NCBI GenBank assembly: GCA_000320605.2 | Contig: KB445799.1 | Coordinates: forward strand, 667,234-731,233 | Direction: 5' to 3' | DNA length: 64,000 bases | Source of the DNA: Gelatoporia subvermispora B | Taxonomy: Eukaryota > Basidiomycota > Agaricomycetes > Polyporales > Gelatoporiaceae | Part shown: piece after piece, positions 43,440 to 54,731 of the stretch | How positions within the stretch are numbered: position 1 is the first letter of the stretch | Layout: every line of letters begins with the position of its first letter | Translations under genes and position numbers: made by a program | The notes under the pieces: generated by a model | Seen by the model: only the letters and a program-made list of their open reading frames with translations | Told to the model about the DNA's origin: nothing | Database searches by the model: none

Positions 43440-44350
43440 TGTGTCGGACCTCTTTGATTTCTCTTCTGGGAGTGAGTCGCCCGGTCGTACAACTTTGCTA
43501 CCGACCACGCTTTCAAGAGAGGGTCACCTGGACCCTCTCAGACCCTCATATGGCTCCTCGAGGGGTGAGTCGCCCGGCCCTACAACTCTGCCGCCATTCA
43601 CGCTCTCGGAGCACGAGCTGGTCCTCTCAGTCTTAGTACGTTGTGGGCGGGTCACGGGAGTTCGACCATTCACGAGAGAGGCAATTATTATCGCAGAGCG
43701 CTCAGAAAGCGGACACGACAGGTAAAAGTTACCACATCAGGAAGCTGACTGACTGAATATGGAAGTTGAAGACACCAATGCAGGAACATAAAGCACGTCC
43801 AGATAGGAGCGGGAGAAGTGTCCGACGCTGATCTCCCAATTGGGTGTGCCGCGCGCGAATTTATCACTGCTGCTCCCTCTTTCGTCTCTTGTCCAGCTTT
43901 GTTGACGCCCCTGCTAGTATTCAAGTTACCCATGACGACTTTCAACGGCGCTCTCGGCGAATATGAACGCGTGTCTGTACATACTGGACAACATTGTCTG
44001 TCTATGCGGAACTAGACATGGTGTCGACAGCACTGCATCCGTCACGCCGCCGACGTAGTGAACAAGGGCCAGGTTGGGGACCACATGTTGTCAAGCTTTG
44101 CACGGCATACAATCGAAGGGCACCGACGCAAAGCCCTGTACAGCACCACGAGGACCCCCTCGACCCTCACACAGCTCTTCGAGTTCTCTTCTAGGAGCGA
44201 GTCGTCCGGCCCTACAACTCTGCCTTAAACCTCTCTTTTGGGAGAAGGACCTTCTCATACACTCATATGGGGTGATGGCTCTTGCGTTCTCTTCTAGGAG
44301 TGAGTCGTTCGGCCCTACAACTCTGCCGCCAATCACGCTCTCGGAGAGCT
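43440..44350 (+). repeat. Upstream minisatellite arrays, copy 6
   Basis: Two separated arrays (about 43440-43620 and 44160-44350) of units with GAGTCG-CCGGCCCTACAACTCTGCCGCC and CTCTCGGAGAG. About 500 bp of other sequence between them contains the hydrophobin cluster string CGACTTTCAACGGCGC. They precede the derived hydrophobin at 44572. Confidence 0.65.
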
Positions 44351-44448
44351 CGTCGGGTCTCACTTGCGCACAGGTGGCACCACACGCTGCCCTCGCTGTC
44401 CACGGGCATGGGCTGACTACGTTCGCCCTCCGCATCATGACGGTCTCC

Positions 44449-44456
44449 TACAAAAG
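44449..44456 (+). promoter_or_regulatory. TATA-like box TACAAAAG
   Basis: Located 123 bp before the ATG at 44572. Confidence 0.55.
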
Positions 44457-44571
44457 CTGCACGTCGCTCGCACTCAGTCTCCAGCAACCTCGTCATTCGC
44501 ACTTGCTCGGTTATTTGTTCATCCTCACTCTTCCGCCCTCCGCACTCTCCGTAACATCCGAATAAGCAAAG

Positions 44572-45118
44572 ATGCTCACTTTCAGGTCCATCATCGTCTT
44601 TGCCCTCCTCTTCGCCCCAACGCTCGTTCTTGCGGCCCCGGCCCCGCAGGGCGGCAGTAACAACGGCAACAACGCTGGCAACAGCAACAACAGCAATGGC
44701 AACAATGGCAACGGCAACAATGGCAGTGGTACTGGCGGCAACAGCGGCAACGGCGGCAGCAGCGGCAACAACGGCAGCAGCGGCAACAACGGCAGCGGCG
44801 GCAACAGCGGCAACAGCGGCGGCAACAGCGGTAATGGCGGTAACGGCAGGCGCAGCAACGGTGAGTGCAACACAGCCCAGGTCCAGTCCTGCAACAACGC
44901 CGTTCCGGGTGACTCAGACCCCATGTCCGCAGTCGACGCGAGCAAGATATACGGCACGGCCTGCTCGATGGGCTCTGGCCTGATGAATGCCGGCGGCGAG
45001 CGCAGCGATTTCAGAGGTACGAGGAGTCTGATTAGGCAGTATGTGGGCTTGGAGATTGCTAATGGCGGATGCGATTTTAGGTCTTATCAGCCTTGACTGC
45101 TCGCCCATTGCTTTGTGA
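44572..45118 (+). CDS. Derived hydrophobin with shorter Gly/Asn/Ser insert
   Basis: Exons 44572-45016 and 45081-45118 give 160 residues. Signal peptide MLTFRSIIVFALL, cleavage near VLA-APAPQ. The low-complexity block is about 66 residues (27-92), with a different, Asn-richer order than the other copies, followed by Arg-Arg at 93-94. Cysteines are C1 (GEC), C3 (QSC), C4 (TAC) and C8 (SLDC), so this copy belongs to the C4-keeping group. Intron 1 is absent. The end is GLISLDCSPIAL. A 3' UTR intron of 48 nt (GTAAGT, GACTAAC, CAG) is predicted at 45168-45215. A close but broken relative lies at 47226. Confidence 0.85.
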
Positions 45119-46689
45119 AGAGTGGTCTGTCGCCCGCAGCTCACGTTCATACATTTGTTTGTCTTGCGTAAGTCTGTAGCTCCACGTAGCCAGACGATGA
45201 CTAACCTCTCAGCAGGGTATTACCAAACAGGTTTTGAGCACTTTCGAACATAGGAATTACCGAGCTTCGAAGTAATGCTTGTATGAGACGGCTTGCATTT
45301 GTTGATGTCTAGCATTCTCTATACACGCAATAAATAGTTTACATTGATCTAGTGATGCAATGCGTGATTTTACTTATTCACAGACAATTCATCATCAGTA
45401 GGCCGATGTCCCAGAAGTGCAAAGCCAAATCCCGTCTGCCACGGACGCATTAGTCATGCTCTTGTGCCTGTTACCGGACGTGTGTCGCGGTCGAACCACG
45501 GTATTTGTGAACACGGCGTCCGCATGTCGGACTCGCCTCTGCAGCGCACGCAGCATTCACACTGTACAATGGCGACGACGACTAGGTGCGCCGCATCGCA
45601 AACAAGTAAGCACAATCCGATCAAACCTAGCACGTTGTCGTATTTTACAGACAGATCATGCAGAAGCTTGACTCGCAGCAACGCCAGGAACAGCTCTTCG
45701 GCCGTCCACGCTCCTCTGTGCAGTTCACGTCCACCTTTCTCTACAGCTCTTGTCGCGCGCCTGCCATACACGCGTTCGTCACGCTCACGTGCTTGTTACC
45801 GAACGTGTCGCCCCGTCAATGTGTGAAGAGCGTGCGAGTTGCTTTCTACGTTCACGTATCTGGCCTAAGTTCGGTTCTTTCTGGGAACCAGACTACGACT
45901 AACCCCTGCCAGTGCCTCAGTGAATTTCCTCCGGGCACATCTCTTCAAAGTTTCCAGCGTGATACTCGTGTCGGACCTCTTCGATTTCTCTTCTAGTAGT
46001 GAGTCGCCCGGTCATACAACTCTGCCGCCGACCACGCTTTCAAGAGAGGGTCACTTGAACCCTCACAGATCCTGATATGAGTCGCCCGGCCCTACAACTC
46101 TGCCGCCATTCACGCTCTCGGCACACGAGTTGGTCCTCTCAGTCTTGGACGAGTCACGGGAGTTCGACCATATTCGCGAGAGGGGCAATCATTCAAATTG
46201 CAGAGCGTTCGGGAAGCGGACATGACAGGTAAAATTTTACGGATCAGGAAGCTGACTGACTGAATATGGAATTTGAAGACACCGATGCGGGAGTATACAG
46301 CACGTCCAGAGAGGAGCGGGAGAAGTGTCCGACGCTGATCTCCCGATTGGGTGCGCCGGCGAGTGCGCCCCGCGCGGATTTACAGCTGCTGTTCCCTCCT
46401 TCGTCTCTTGTCCAGCTTCATTTAGGCCCCTGCTAGTACTCAAACTGCCCATGACGACTTTCGACGGCGCTCTCGGCGAGTATGAACGCGCGTCTGCGCA
46501 TACTGGACAACGTCGTCTACCTACGCGCAACTAGACTTGGTGTCGATAGTATTGCATCCATCACGCCGCCGACGTAACGAACAAGGGCTAGGTTGGGGAC
46601 TACATGCTGTGAATCTTCAAACGGCATACAATCGAAAGGGCGCCGATGCAAAGAAGCTCTGCACAGCACCACGAGGACCCCCTCGACCT
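45119..46689. other. Intergenic, start of a duplicated block
   Basis: 3' UTR of the preceding gene, then diverged dispersed repeats (near 45455 and 45780). From about 45890 the sequence repeats 43380-44200, including a minisatellite piece at 45975-46130. Confidence 0.5.
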
Positions 46690-47000
46690 TCATACAGCTC
46701 TACGAGTTCTCTTCTAGGAGCGAGTCGTCCGGCCCTACAACTCTGCCGTAGATCTCTCTCTTGGGAGAAGGTCTCTCGGATGGGACCTTCTCAGACATTC
46801 ACATGGATGATGGCTCTTTGAGTTCTCTTCTAGGAGTGAGTCGTACGGCCTCACAACTCTGCCACCAACCACGCTCTCGGGAGAGGGTCCCTTGGACCCT
46901 CATGGACCCTTGTATGGCTCTTTGACTCCCCCTTCAGAAGTGAGTCGTCCGGCCCCACAACTCTGCCGCCAGTCACGCTCTCAGAGAGCTCAACGGGTTT
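46690..47000 (+). repeat. Upstream minisatellite, copy 7
   Basis: At least three units with GAGTCGT-CGGCC and ACAACTCTGCC, and a GGGAGAGGGTCCCTTGGACCC segment that is itself a dyad. It precedes the broken gene at 47226. Confidence 0.65.
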
Positions 47001-47093
47001 CTCACTTGCGCGCAGGTGGCACCACCTGCTGCCCCTACTGTTTACGGACATCATGAGGCCGACATGTTAACCCTTCGCAACACCACAATCTCC

Positions 47094-47101
47094 TATAAAA
47101 G
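47094..47101 (+). promoter_or_regulatory. TATA box TATAAAAG
   Basis: Canonical TATAAAAG 132 bp before the ATG at 47226, where the other copies have TACAAAAG. Confidence 0.6.
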
Positions 47102-47225
47102 CTGCACATCGCTCGCACGAGTCGCACTCAGTCTCCAGCAACCTCGTCGTTCGCACTTGCTTGGTCATTTGTTCATCCTCACTCTCTCGCCATCTGTACT
47201 TTCCGTAACATCCCAATAAGCAAAG

Positions 47226-47833
47226 ATGCTCACTTTTCAAGTCCATCATCGTCCTTGCCCTCCTCCTTGCGCCCACGCTCGTCCTTGCGGCCCCGCAGGG
47301 CGGCATTAACAGCGGCAGCAGCGGCAACGGTGGCAGCGGCAACAGTGGTAACAGTGGTAACAGTGGCAGCAGCGGCAACGGCGGCAACAGCGGTAACGGC
47401 GATAATGGCAGCAGCGGCAGCAACAGTGGCAACAGTGGTAACAGCGGCAACAGCGGCAACAGCAGTAATACCAGGCGCACCGGCGGTGAGTGCTACGTAG
47501 CCCATGTCTATTTCTGCAACAACACCGTCCCGGGTGACTGAGACCACATTCCCGCAGTCGACGCGAGCAAGATATACGACACGCCCTGCTCGATGGGCTC
47601 CGGTATGATGAGTGCCGGCGACGGGTCTTGGTGGGTGCCGGTGTAGATTCGCAGAAGGGCATTGTTCTGATTCTTGTGATGCAGCACTTCTGTCCCTATT
47701 TGCGATGAGGCTAATGGATTTGGCAGTACGAGGCATCAGATTAGGGAGCGTGTTGAAGGTCGCTGAGGGTGGCTGCATTCTAGGTCTCATTCACCTTGGC
47801 TGCACGCCCATCCTCGGGCCTGTCAATGTGTGA
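47226..47833 (+). pseudogene. Derived hydrophobin broken by frameshift and nonsense
   Basis: A close relative of the 44.6-kb gene. One extra T after codon 3 (ACTTTTCAAGTCC instead of ACTTTCAAGTCC) throws the frame off within the signal peptide. In the restored reading the Gly/Asn/Ser block, Arg-Arg and C1 (GEC) can be followed, but GTGACTGAG gives a stop right after TVPGD. Downstream, the C4 region (TPCSMGSG), intron 1 splitting a TG/C cysteine codon (C5), CTSVPICDEANGFG with C6 but not C7, and the LIHLGCTPI end are still present. This copy therefore preserves C5 and intron 1, which the other derived genes except the 35.1-kb one have lost. Confidence 0.82.
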
Positions 47834-48717
47834 AGAGTCAATCTTTGCGTACGAATTGCTTCCAATACGACTATCCATCTTTCGTAAGTGTGACATTTTT
47901 TCTGGGCATCGGACCATGGCTGATCTCCTACCAGGACCTCTGTGAATTTGCCTTGTGCATGTCTCCTCAGGATTCGTTGGAGTGCTGTTCGCGTCGAACT
48001 TTTTGCATTCCCTAGAGCGTGACGCTGGTTCCCTTGTCTGTACACGCAGAGAATGTTTTGGGTTAATCTCGTGACGCGATGCATGATTTTGCTTGTTGAG
48101 AATAATCTCCGCCTGTCGTGACGCCTGAAGCGGTCCGCCACACGCCGTAGGCATCGCGATTGAACCATGATGCATTGGCCCCCGAATTGTGGAGTTGTTG
48201 ACTCAGTGATCTTCGCAATAGGCTAACCATGGAGAACGAACACAATCGGCAGCTTAAAGTCATGCTGCCCTAGCATAATCAGAGGAACTAGGGCGCTGAC
48301 CAGATGCGAAAGAGACCGGTTCGAGACGGACATATCGCAGATGGTACTGATAGAGTACGTCCACGGGGAAACTCTTGAGTAATACCGTGATCTCATCTCG
48401 ACCCACAAGCTATCAATATGATCCTTTGATCGCCTTAACACTCAGAACCGCGTCACACGCATGCCGGGACTGCAAGCTAGCTAGCATACAAGTTGTTACA
48501 ACTGAAAAAGTCGCCTCATAGACTATCACTGACACCCTCCGACAGTTCGCCTACTCGTTCTATATGACCTTAACGAGCAAGATCGTATCAATCCTGGTAC
48601 GCTCCGAGAACGCAACTATCCGAGTACGATCTGAGGCCCACACACAGGCTAATATCCGTTAGTGGCGTGTGCAGCCCGTGAAAAGTCCAACGTAGCCGTC
48701 ATCTTCCTCCGCCGGAG
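47834..48717. other. Intergenic
   Basis: 3' flank of the broken hydrophobin with a recognisable 3' UTR intron (GTAAGTG near 47885, CCAG near 47935), then sequence without recognisable content between the hydrophobin cluster and the F-box pseudogene. Confidence 0.45.
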
Positions 48718-50222
48718 TCAGAGTCGCCGGAGCGGTTTAGTCCGGATTTCTAGAGAGTCAGACCAGCGTTCGTGTAGGTGCTCAGTCAAGCCATCCAGAT
48801 CCTCCATTGTGGGATATGTGAGGTAGATCTCCTCCAGCGATTTGAACCGGGACGAGCGTTCCGCCTGACGGGACAGGTACAAGGACACGTCCCGGGTATC
48901 CGATGTAACATAGAGGTACCGCAGGCCGGGGCCGGTTTGGGCGAGGGATGTGAGTGTTTCCAGTGTTATATTAATGTGAGAGGCGGGTGGTGCCTGAGTA
49001 CTAATTCGAGTCGGCGTAGGCGAGGCCACCCAGTGATAAGCTCTTTCGAGCGGGTGTCGTGGATTGTCCATGCGGGGCTGCCCGAAAGCGAGACGTCCTG
49101 TAGATTGCGAAAGCGAACGAAGTCACTAATGCCCGCTTTTACGAACATCATGGGGCGTAGCTTCCGCAGGAAGTCGGGATTACAGGCACGCGTTAATGTT
49201 GCGATGAATTCGGAAATTTCTGTGTCAGACCCGGGCCGCGTTGGCTCGTGTGTATCGACATCAGTGATGGGAGAAGATACGAAACAATGGAGTATCGAAA
49301 ACAAAACAGCAGCAGAGAACACCTGAGTTGAGGAGTTCTTCTCGGACCTGAAATGCGGGAGTATTACGTCCTGTTCGAGACGATGTCCAGATGGATTCGC
49401 TATTGTTTCCGAGCGCGATGTCGATAGATTAGGGAATGACGCCAGCAACGTCAATTCTTCGACGACTTCGCAGGATGACAGGACCAGATTTTCCATACAG
49501 TTTCGTAGGACGGCATCCGTGAATATGCGGGCCAGTTTTGTGAGCTCCGATGTGCCGCCGTGATAGCCAATCGTCAAATCGTAAACATTTGGAGAGGGGC
49601 GTAGAGCATATGCAAGAAGCTGGTCTGGAGTGGCAACTTCTGCTACTGCCAACCTCCTGAGTCCCGGACTGAAGAGGACCTGATGCATGACCTGACGCTC
49701 TACCTCATTAGCGTGGTAAAGACCGGGAGGGAGCTCCCACAAAGACGGGAACAGTGAGGTCTATGCTGCTAATGTGACGAGGGCACCGTCATCGAGGAAA
49801 TCGTACTTCCTGAAATTAGGATTAAACGCGATCCACGTGTTCTTTTGGATATGAGGATACGTCAGCTCCTTTCCGCCGCGCGAGTGAATGCTGAACCGAT
49901 CCCAATCGTTGGGCTCGAGGCTTCTGGTGAAGCGCTACATACAGAAGTCAATCAACCGAAGTAGTCAAGCCAGTCATGAACGAATTCTAACGACTAGCGA
50001 TTCATCCCGCGTACTGAATTCCCCGTCCACTGTTGCGATCTGCCATGCGTCCTGAGGAAAGCACTTTGCAAGGTTTGTAAGGTCGTCTTGTTTTCTCCAG
50101 AGGTCGTCCAGAGCGTATTCGTTGAGAGTGTGGCACACCCTCGCGACTGCGGCTAGATTGTCCGGTCCTAGATGTTGTAGGATTTGCGGGAAGAGGTCGG
50201 AAGAACATAGGACAGAATGCGT
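48718..50222 (-). pseudogene. F-box/leucine-rich pseudogene
   Basis: A minus-strand paralogue of the 0.2-kb gene. The expected ATG at 50222 reads ACG. The F-box is clear (DLFPQILQHL, VARVCHTLNEYALDDLWRKQ). After an intron, RFTRSLEPNDWDRF begins exon 2 as in the intact gene. An in-frame TAG falls in LAA*TSLFPSLWELPPG near 49764, and the frame changes near 48975 between HHPPLTL and NITLETLTSLAQ. The end RTKPLRRL stops at 48718. Start loss, nonsense and frameshift together make function very unlikely. Confidence 0.82.
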
Positions 50223-50977
50223 AAAGTAGATAAGTGTCGCTCAAAACATCTGTAAGTTGAAATGAGCGTAATATCATTGAGTAGGAGCTTGTACCTAGTA
50301 CCACCTTTCTTTTAGGCGTTCAAAGCCTATCGAAATGATAGATCGCAGCAGAAACCACTGTGCAGCTCCAGCGTTAACCCTCAAGTTCTAGAGTAAACTG
50401 CGATGATGCCGGAGAACAAGTACCGCCAAACCATGGTGATGGTCTGGCATGGCCGTCGCGAAGTGGATAAAAGACTCGGGACTCGCTGTCAAGCGCTCAA
50501 CGTAGAACTTGTGATCTCGCTGCAACTCCACAGGGTGTAAGCATCATCTTCTACTTAATTGTCTCAATACATTACTTCGCATCGCAGGTATCTAGAGACC
50601 ATGAGCTATTTACGCCACACTCGTCGGGAGGATAGGATGTTCGCTTTTGCTGCAGTACTATCATGGCTTTTCTAGTCGATATGCGTCCCGCAAGCAGAAT
50701 TAGGTGTGTCCAATTCTGTACACAGTGTCCACCAGCTAGTATCGTGTATGTATAGATCCCCGACCCAACGGATGTAACCTCCACGAGTGAGGGAGCTGAA
50801 AGGCGGCAAAAAACTGCGTTGTACATCGACGTTCATCGCTCATTTCCTGAACATACAGACCTCGGTTCAAATATTATATTTGAGGTCATGTGGCTCAGTA
50901 GACGCGCATCGCATCGACATGGCATTTGATGGCATGCACGTTTAACTGTTTATTCGCACTGTATAGCAGGCAGTCAG
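50223..50977. other. Intergenic
   Basis: No gene supported. A near-perfect palindrome, GACCTCGGTTCAAATATTATATTTGAGGTC, lies at about 50858-50887. Confidence 0.45.
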
Positions 50978-51661
50978 TTACGCCATGCACATTCCATGCA
51001 TAAATCTTGGCCCACCTCCTGCAAGAAACACAGACAACATGGCGCGCAAAGATGTCTCGTCGGGAGCACTAATTCCGTAAGCATCACCGACGGCGACTAA
51101 CCCGTCGACTACGAGGGTTACGCAGTCGCGTAAATGATCGTCAGAATGAACATCGCATCGACACTCACATCTCATCTCTCGCAAACTCCAATTGCTAGTG
51201 GGGAATTTGATGCGGTCCTCGGGAAAGGGATCACCTGAAGCAAGGGGAAGTGGGCGCCAAATTCCACAGGTGCCATTGCACGCCCGTATTTCGCTGCTCC
51301 GAAGGGTTCGTGTGACGTACATGCAGCAGTAAAAATCAGAATACGGGATATATTCAGTATTGTGGTTAGCGGAACGCAACGAGTGCAAGACCGATTCACG
51401 ATCGCGATGAAGGACGAATGACGAAGGCAGAAAAGTAACTCACGCCCGGACTGCTGTGACCGCAATGATGCGCTGCTGCTCGATAAGGGCGGCTTGCTGG
51501 GTAAAAATCAAGTGCTGTTGCTCGAGGAGGGCAGCTTGCTGGGTAGCGACAACGCGCTGGTGCTCGACAAGAGAACGCTGGTGCTGCTCGAGTTGTTGGA
51601 GCACTTGCACAGCGATGGAGAGAAGAGCAGGTCCGGTGGTGGGGGCGGCTGGGTCAGACAT
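50978..51661 (-). CDS. Possible Gln-rich coiled-coil protein, unrecognised
   Basis: An ATG at 51661 (MSDPAAPTTGPALL) opens about 72 residues, mostly a Gln/Leu-rich amphipathic stretch with a 14-residue period (EHQRVVATQQAALL, EQQHLIFTQQAALI, EQQRIIAV), equal to two heptads, as in a coiled coil. A GTGAGT donor at 51443 suggests splicing to a downstream exon. The frame ending at 50978 (CRCDVHSDDHL..GISAPDE..GMCMA) is a candidate, but its boundaries are unproven. An in-frame ATG upstream at 51781 is possible. Related sequence from the promoter side recurs near 36.9-37.05 and 41.7-41.9 kb. The family is unknown. Confidence 0.4.
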
Positions 51662-51924
51662 GCGTGGTATCGTAGCAATTGTGTAGAGAATCGTGAGGCT
51701 AGAGGAACAGAATTCTGGTGGAATAAAAAGGATCGTAAAAATAGGCTGACGGCTAGATTGACAATCCGCCATAGCTGACATTGATTGATGAAGGATGGGA
51801 TAAACGACAGATGGTCCGTAAACATAGCTTCACAGGCGAACCACGAGTTAACCAGAGACTCGACCTGGCCTTAAAAGATTTGAGGTGCTACGCAAGAGTT
51901 TCCGGATATCCTTTCGCTCTTCCC

Positions 51925-53379
51925 CTAAAGATCGTTTCTGCCCGGTTGTTGGGAAGGAATGAGTGATAGGCCTTCGCAGTCGTGCCGGCTGATATCCCAT
52001 GCTAAGTCGAATTCCCTTCCCGGCAATCGAATAATGATTTGCGTCATAGACAGTACTTGCTCAGCAATCTTGTGCGCTAAAGCGTGCGCATCTAGCGCAT
52101 GGACTGCACGTGCCAATTCGAAGGCCTCCCGTTCGTCCTCGTCCTCCAGTTCTTCGGCTTCCAGACCTTCAACATAGAGTAATTCTTCCATGTCTTGACT
52201 AAACTCATCTAAGGCGAATCCTACCGTAACAGACCGTGTTCTCAGTGGTTGGAGCGCCCTAGGGAGGTGAATCTGAGAAAGACGTCAGTCGCATAACTAT
52301 GATGGCAACGAACAATGTTAATGACTACTTACCATGATTTCTTCAGAGAGATTGGTCACATAGGTACGAAATTCGATGCGGATAGTGAGCTCATTGACAC
52401 TGGTAGCTTGTTGTAATAGTTTGAAAAGAAGCTGGCATTCTTGAGGAAGGAGTTCAATGCGCAGCTCGAGTACGCGAGGGCGGAGATCGGTGAGTACAAT
52501 GGAAAGTCGTTCAGCGTGATATATATTGAGATCGCCGCAGCACAGACGGTGCACATCGCAGATTGGCGCTGCTGAGTATATGCTGAGGAAGTGACCTTCG
52601 ATAGCCTCCATCCGAGGCCAGCGGTTTGTAGATCGACGGTTCTCGTTCTTTCTACGCACTTCGTCCCACAATCCGTATTCCCATGGCATTGCGTCACTGA
52701 GTCCTACTCTTAAGAAGCAGAGGTTTGTCATAGCAGGGAACCAGTGGAGCAGGACTCTTGTATCGTGATTGAACTCGCCAAATATGACAGCCGCCGATCG
52801 GATCCGTGGTAGTCTTAGCCCCATGTTCAGAAAGGAAAGACCACATATATCCAGTGCTTCCAGGTGCTCCGATAAAGGGTGTAGCGCAGTCTGAGCATCT
52901 TGATACGTCTTCTCGTAAAACCGCGTACACAGGAATTTGAGTGGGCATCTGATGCGCGAAAACCACCTCGTACAACGATCCGCGACCTCACTTCCTGATA
53001 TTATGAGATCTGTGAGTCGAGGGAGAGAACAAATAGCTTCATCGAGCTCTGGTGTATCCGGAGCTGCACGTCCATAAAACGAGATGTCCATATACTCAAG
53101 CCAGTGACACTGGGACAGCCCTTGAGCTGTGATCTTTCCGGGCGTACGGTCATTGAGCATGATCTCCAGCCTCCGGAGGTGCTTGAAGTATCCGAGGTTG
53201 CTCAGCATGAACCTCATGAATGGCTCTACTTCGCCAAAACCAAGTGGCATGTGTCCACAGAGGTGTAGTAGGTGCTTGATCCCAGCGGAATGCAGCGCTC
53301 GGCACGTCGACATGGCGGCGAGTAGATCTGTCTTCGGTAAGAAAGATAGAATGTAGAATATCACATCCGGGTTGAGCAC
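51925..53379 (-). CDS. F-box-type/leucine-rich protein, probably intact
   Basis: Exon 53379-52333 joins in phase 0 to 52272-51925 through a GTAAGT..CAG intron, giving at least 464 residues. The N-terminal LNPDVIFYILSFLPKTDLLAAMSTCRALHSAG is an F-box-like two-helix motif, followed by a long region of leucine-rich segments (HLRRLEIML, SLPRLTDLII, HLEALDICGL, PRVLELRIELL). The second exon adds an acidic helix (ELEDEDEREAFEL) and the end SQQPGRNDL. The true start is unclear: homology with relics (CDGPVLNPD) extends upstream to about 53455 in the same frame without an ATG, so a further 5' exon is likely. Two relics at 37 and 42 kb derive from this gene or a sister. Confidence 0.75.
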
Positions 53380-53779
53380 TGGCCCATCGCATTGTCCATG
53401 AAACGAGATAGCGTGTCTAGATAGGTGGTAAGTACTAGAAAGACCTTATGTCGTCTCCGGCACATTGTGGAATGACCTTTCTTCCACGAGGGAATCACTA
53501 TCACTGGCCAGTTCAACGACTCCTGCGTTTGAAGACATGCAGATCGTCTCGCAAGAGTGCTAGAAGACAAAGAGATACTGCTGAGTGCTGAGAGCTAGGA
53601 TAAATGCAGCGATGGCGGTTGGATCAAGTCGGACGTTAAACACGTGTAGTACAAGTCAGTCCTTCAGCGCTTCGACCGCAACGACATCCAGACATCAGAG
53701 TGCATCGATATGCAATGTCTAACACTACTGTAATTCGATGGAACAGCGCACTAACTGTACAGCTGAAAGTCGTTGATCG

Positions 53780-54731
53780 CTATGATGCCAGGTATAATTG
53801 TACATTCGTAGTTGTTAAAAAAATCGATACAGAACTCTCCCAATACTGTCGAGCATGCTTTAGATAGATCTCACGAACACCTGCACATATTACTTGTGTC
53901 GCCTTCACGAACTTGCCGATTTGGTGCCAGAATAGATGCTCTTCAGGTTCACCCTCCTGTGTCCAAACCTTGTCCACCTCCCAGTTCGTCGCCTTGCGTA
54001 CCCATACGTACGTCGGCCGATCGAGGCGGCACCCATCAAACGCCTTGCTCCAGATCGGCGACCAGAACCACTGCCACCACGCGACATCCGCGCACGGGCT
54101 CAGCACATGCTCATACAAGAGGAAAACACCGCCTGGGTTCAGCAGTTCGTTACTTATTCGGTTGATAGTTTCCTCGGGCGACGGGACGGTGCAGAGTGAG
54201 AGGACGCAGACGACGGTATCGACGCTGAGAGGGCCCCGAGTGCGGATGAGATTGCTGAGGTGTGTTCAGCGCCGTAAGGGAGGATAAGTAGGGTACCAGC
54301 CTCTTCGGTCCACCCGGCCTTGTTCGCGATCTTGCGGATCTCCTCGTGCATGTGGGTGTTGGGCTCTAGAGCGACATATTTTGTGACACGGTTGATGTCC
54401 AGGTAGTTCGCAGTATGACCATGCCCTGAAGAGCACCTTATTACTACATACGATCATAATTGAAGACGAGTAGACGCACCTGCACCAATATCCAATACCA
54501 TGCCGTATGCATTTTGCGTAATCAACGGGCCTGTGACATCTCGTGAATTCTCATCGATACCGTCTCCCATACCAGAGCTCCATATATGGCTCTAAAGATG
54601 CGCGAGATCTCGCGACTCGAGTGGAAGAGTAAGGATGGTTTGTGCCAAATGACCCTGAGCGTCGGTCCGAGGGCGATGCCCATGACCCATCGCAACTGTA
54701 AAATAAGTTCCAGAGAAATGGAAGGTTTCAT
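53780..54731 (-). pseudogene. SAM-dependent methyltransferase, two frameshifts
   Basis: The minus strand starts MKPSISLELILQLRWVMGIA, then HKPSLLFHSSREISRIF. A 1-nt shift near 54595 leads to MGDGIDENSRDVTGPLITQNAYGMVLDIGAG, the SAM-binding motif I. After a short intron come HGHTANYLDINRVTKYVALEPNTHMHEEI, then a second shift near 54235 into LSVDTVVCVLSLCTVPSPEET, and finally LLNPGGVFLLYEHVL, WWQWFWSPIW and EEHLFWHQIGKFVKA. The order is that of fungal class I (type 11, METTL7-like) methyltransferases. The two frameshifts suggest a pseudogene, although sequencing error is an alternative. Confidence 0.7.

Noticed and set aside
50858..50887. Near-perfect palindrome containing GGTTCAAAT
   Set aside because: It folds as a simple AT-rich hairpin rather than a tRNA, and no associated gene end could be tied to it.
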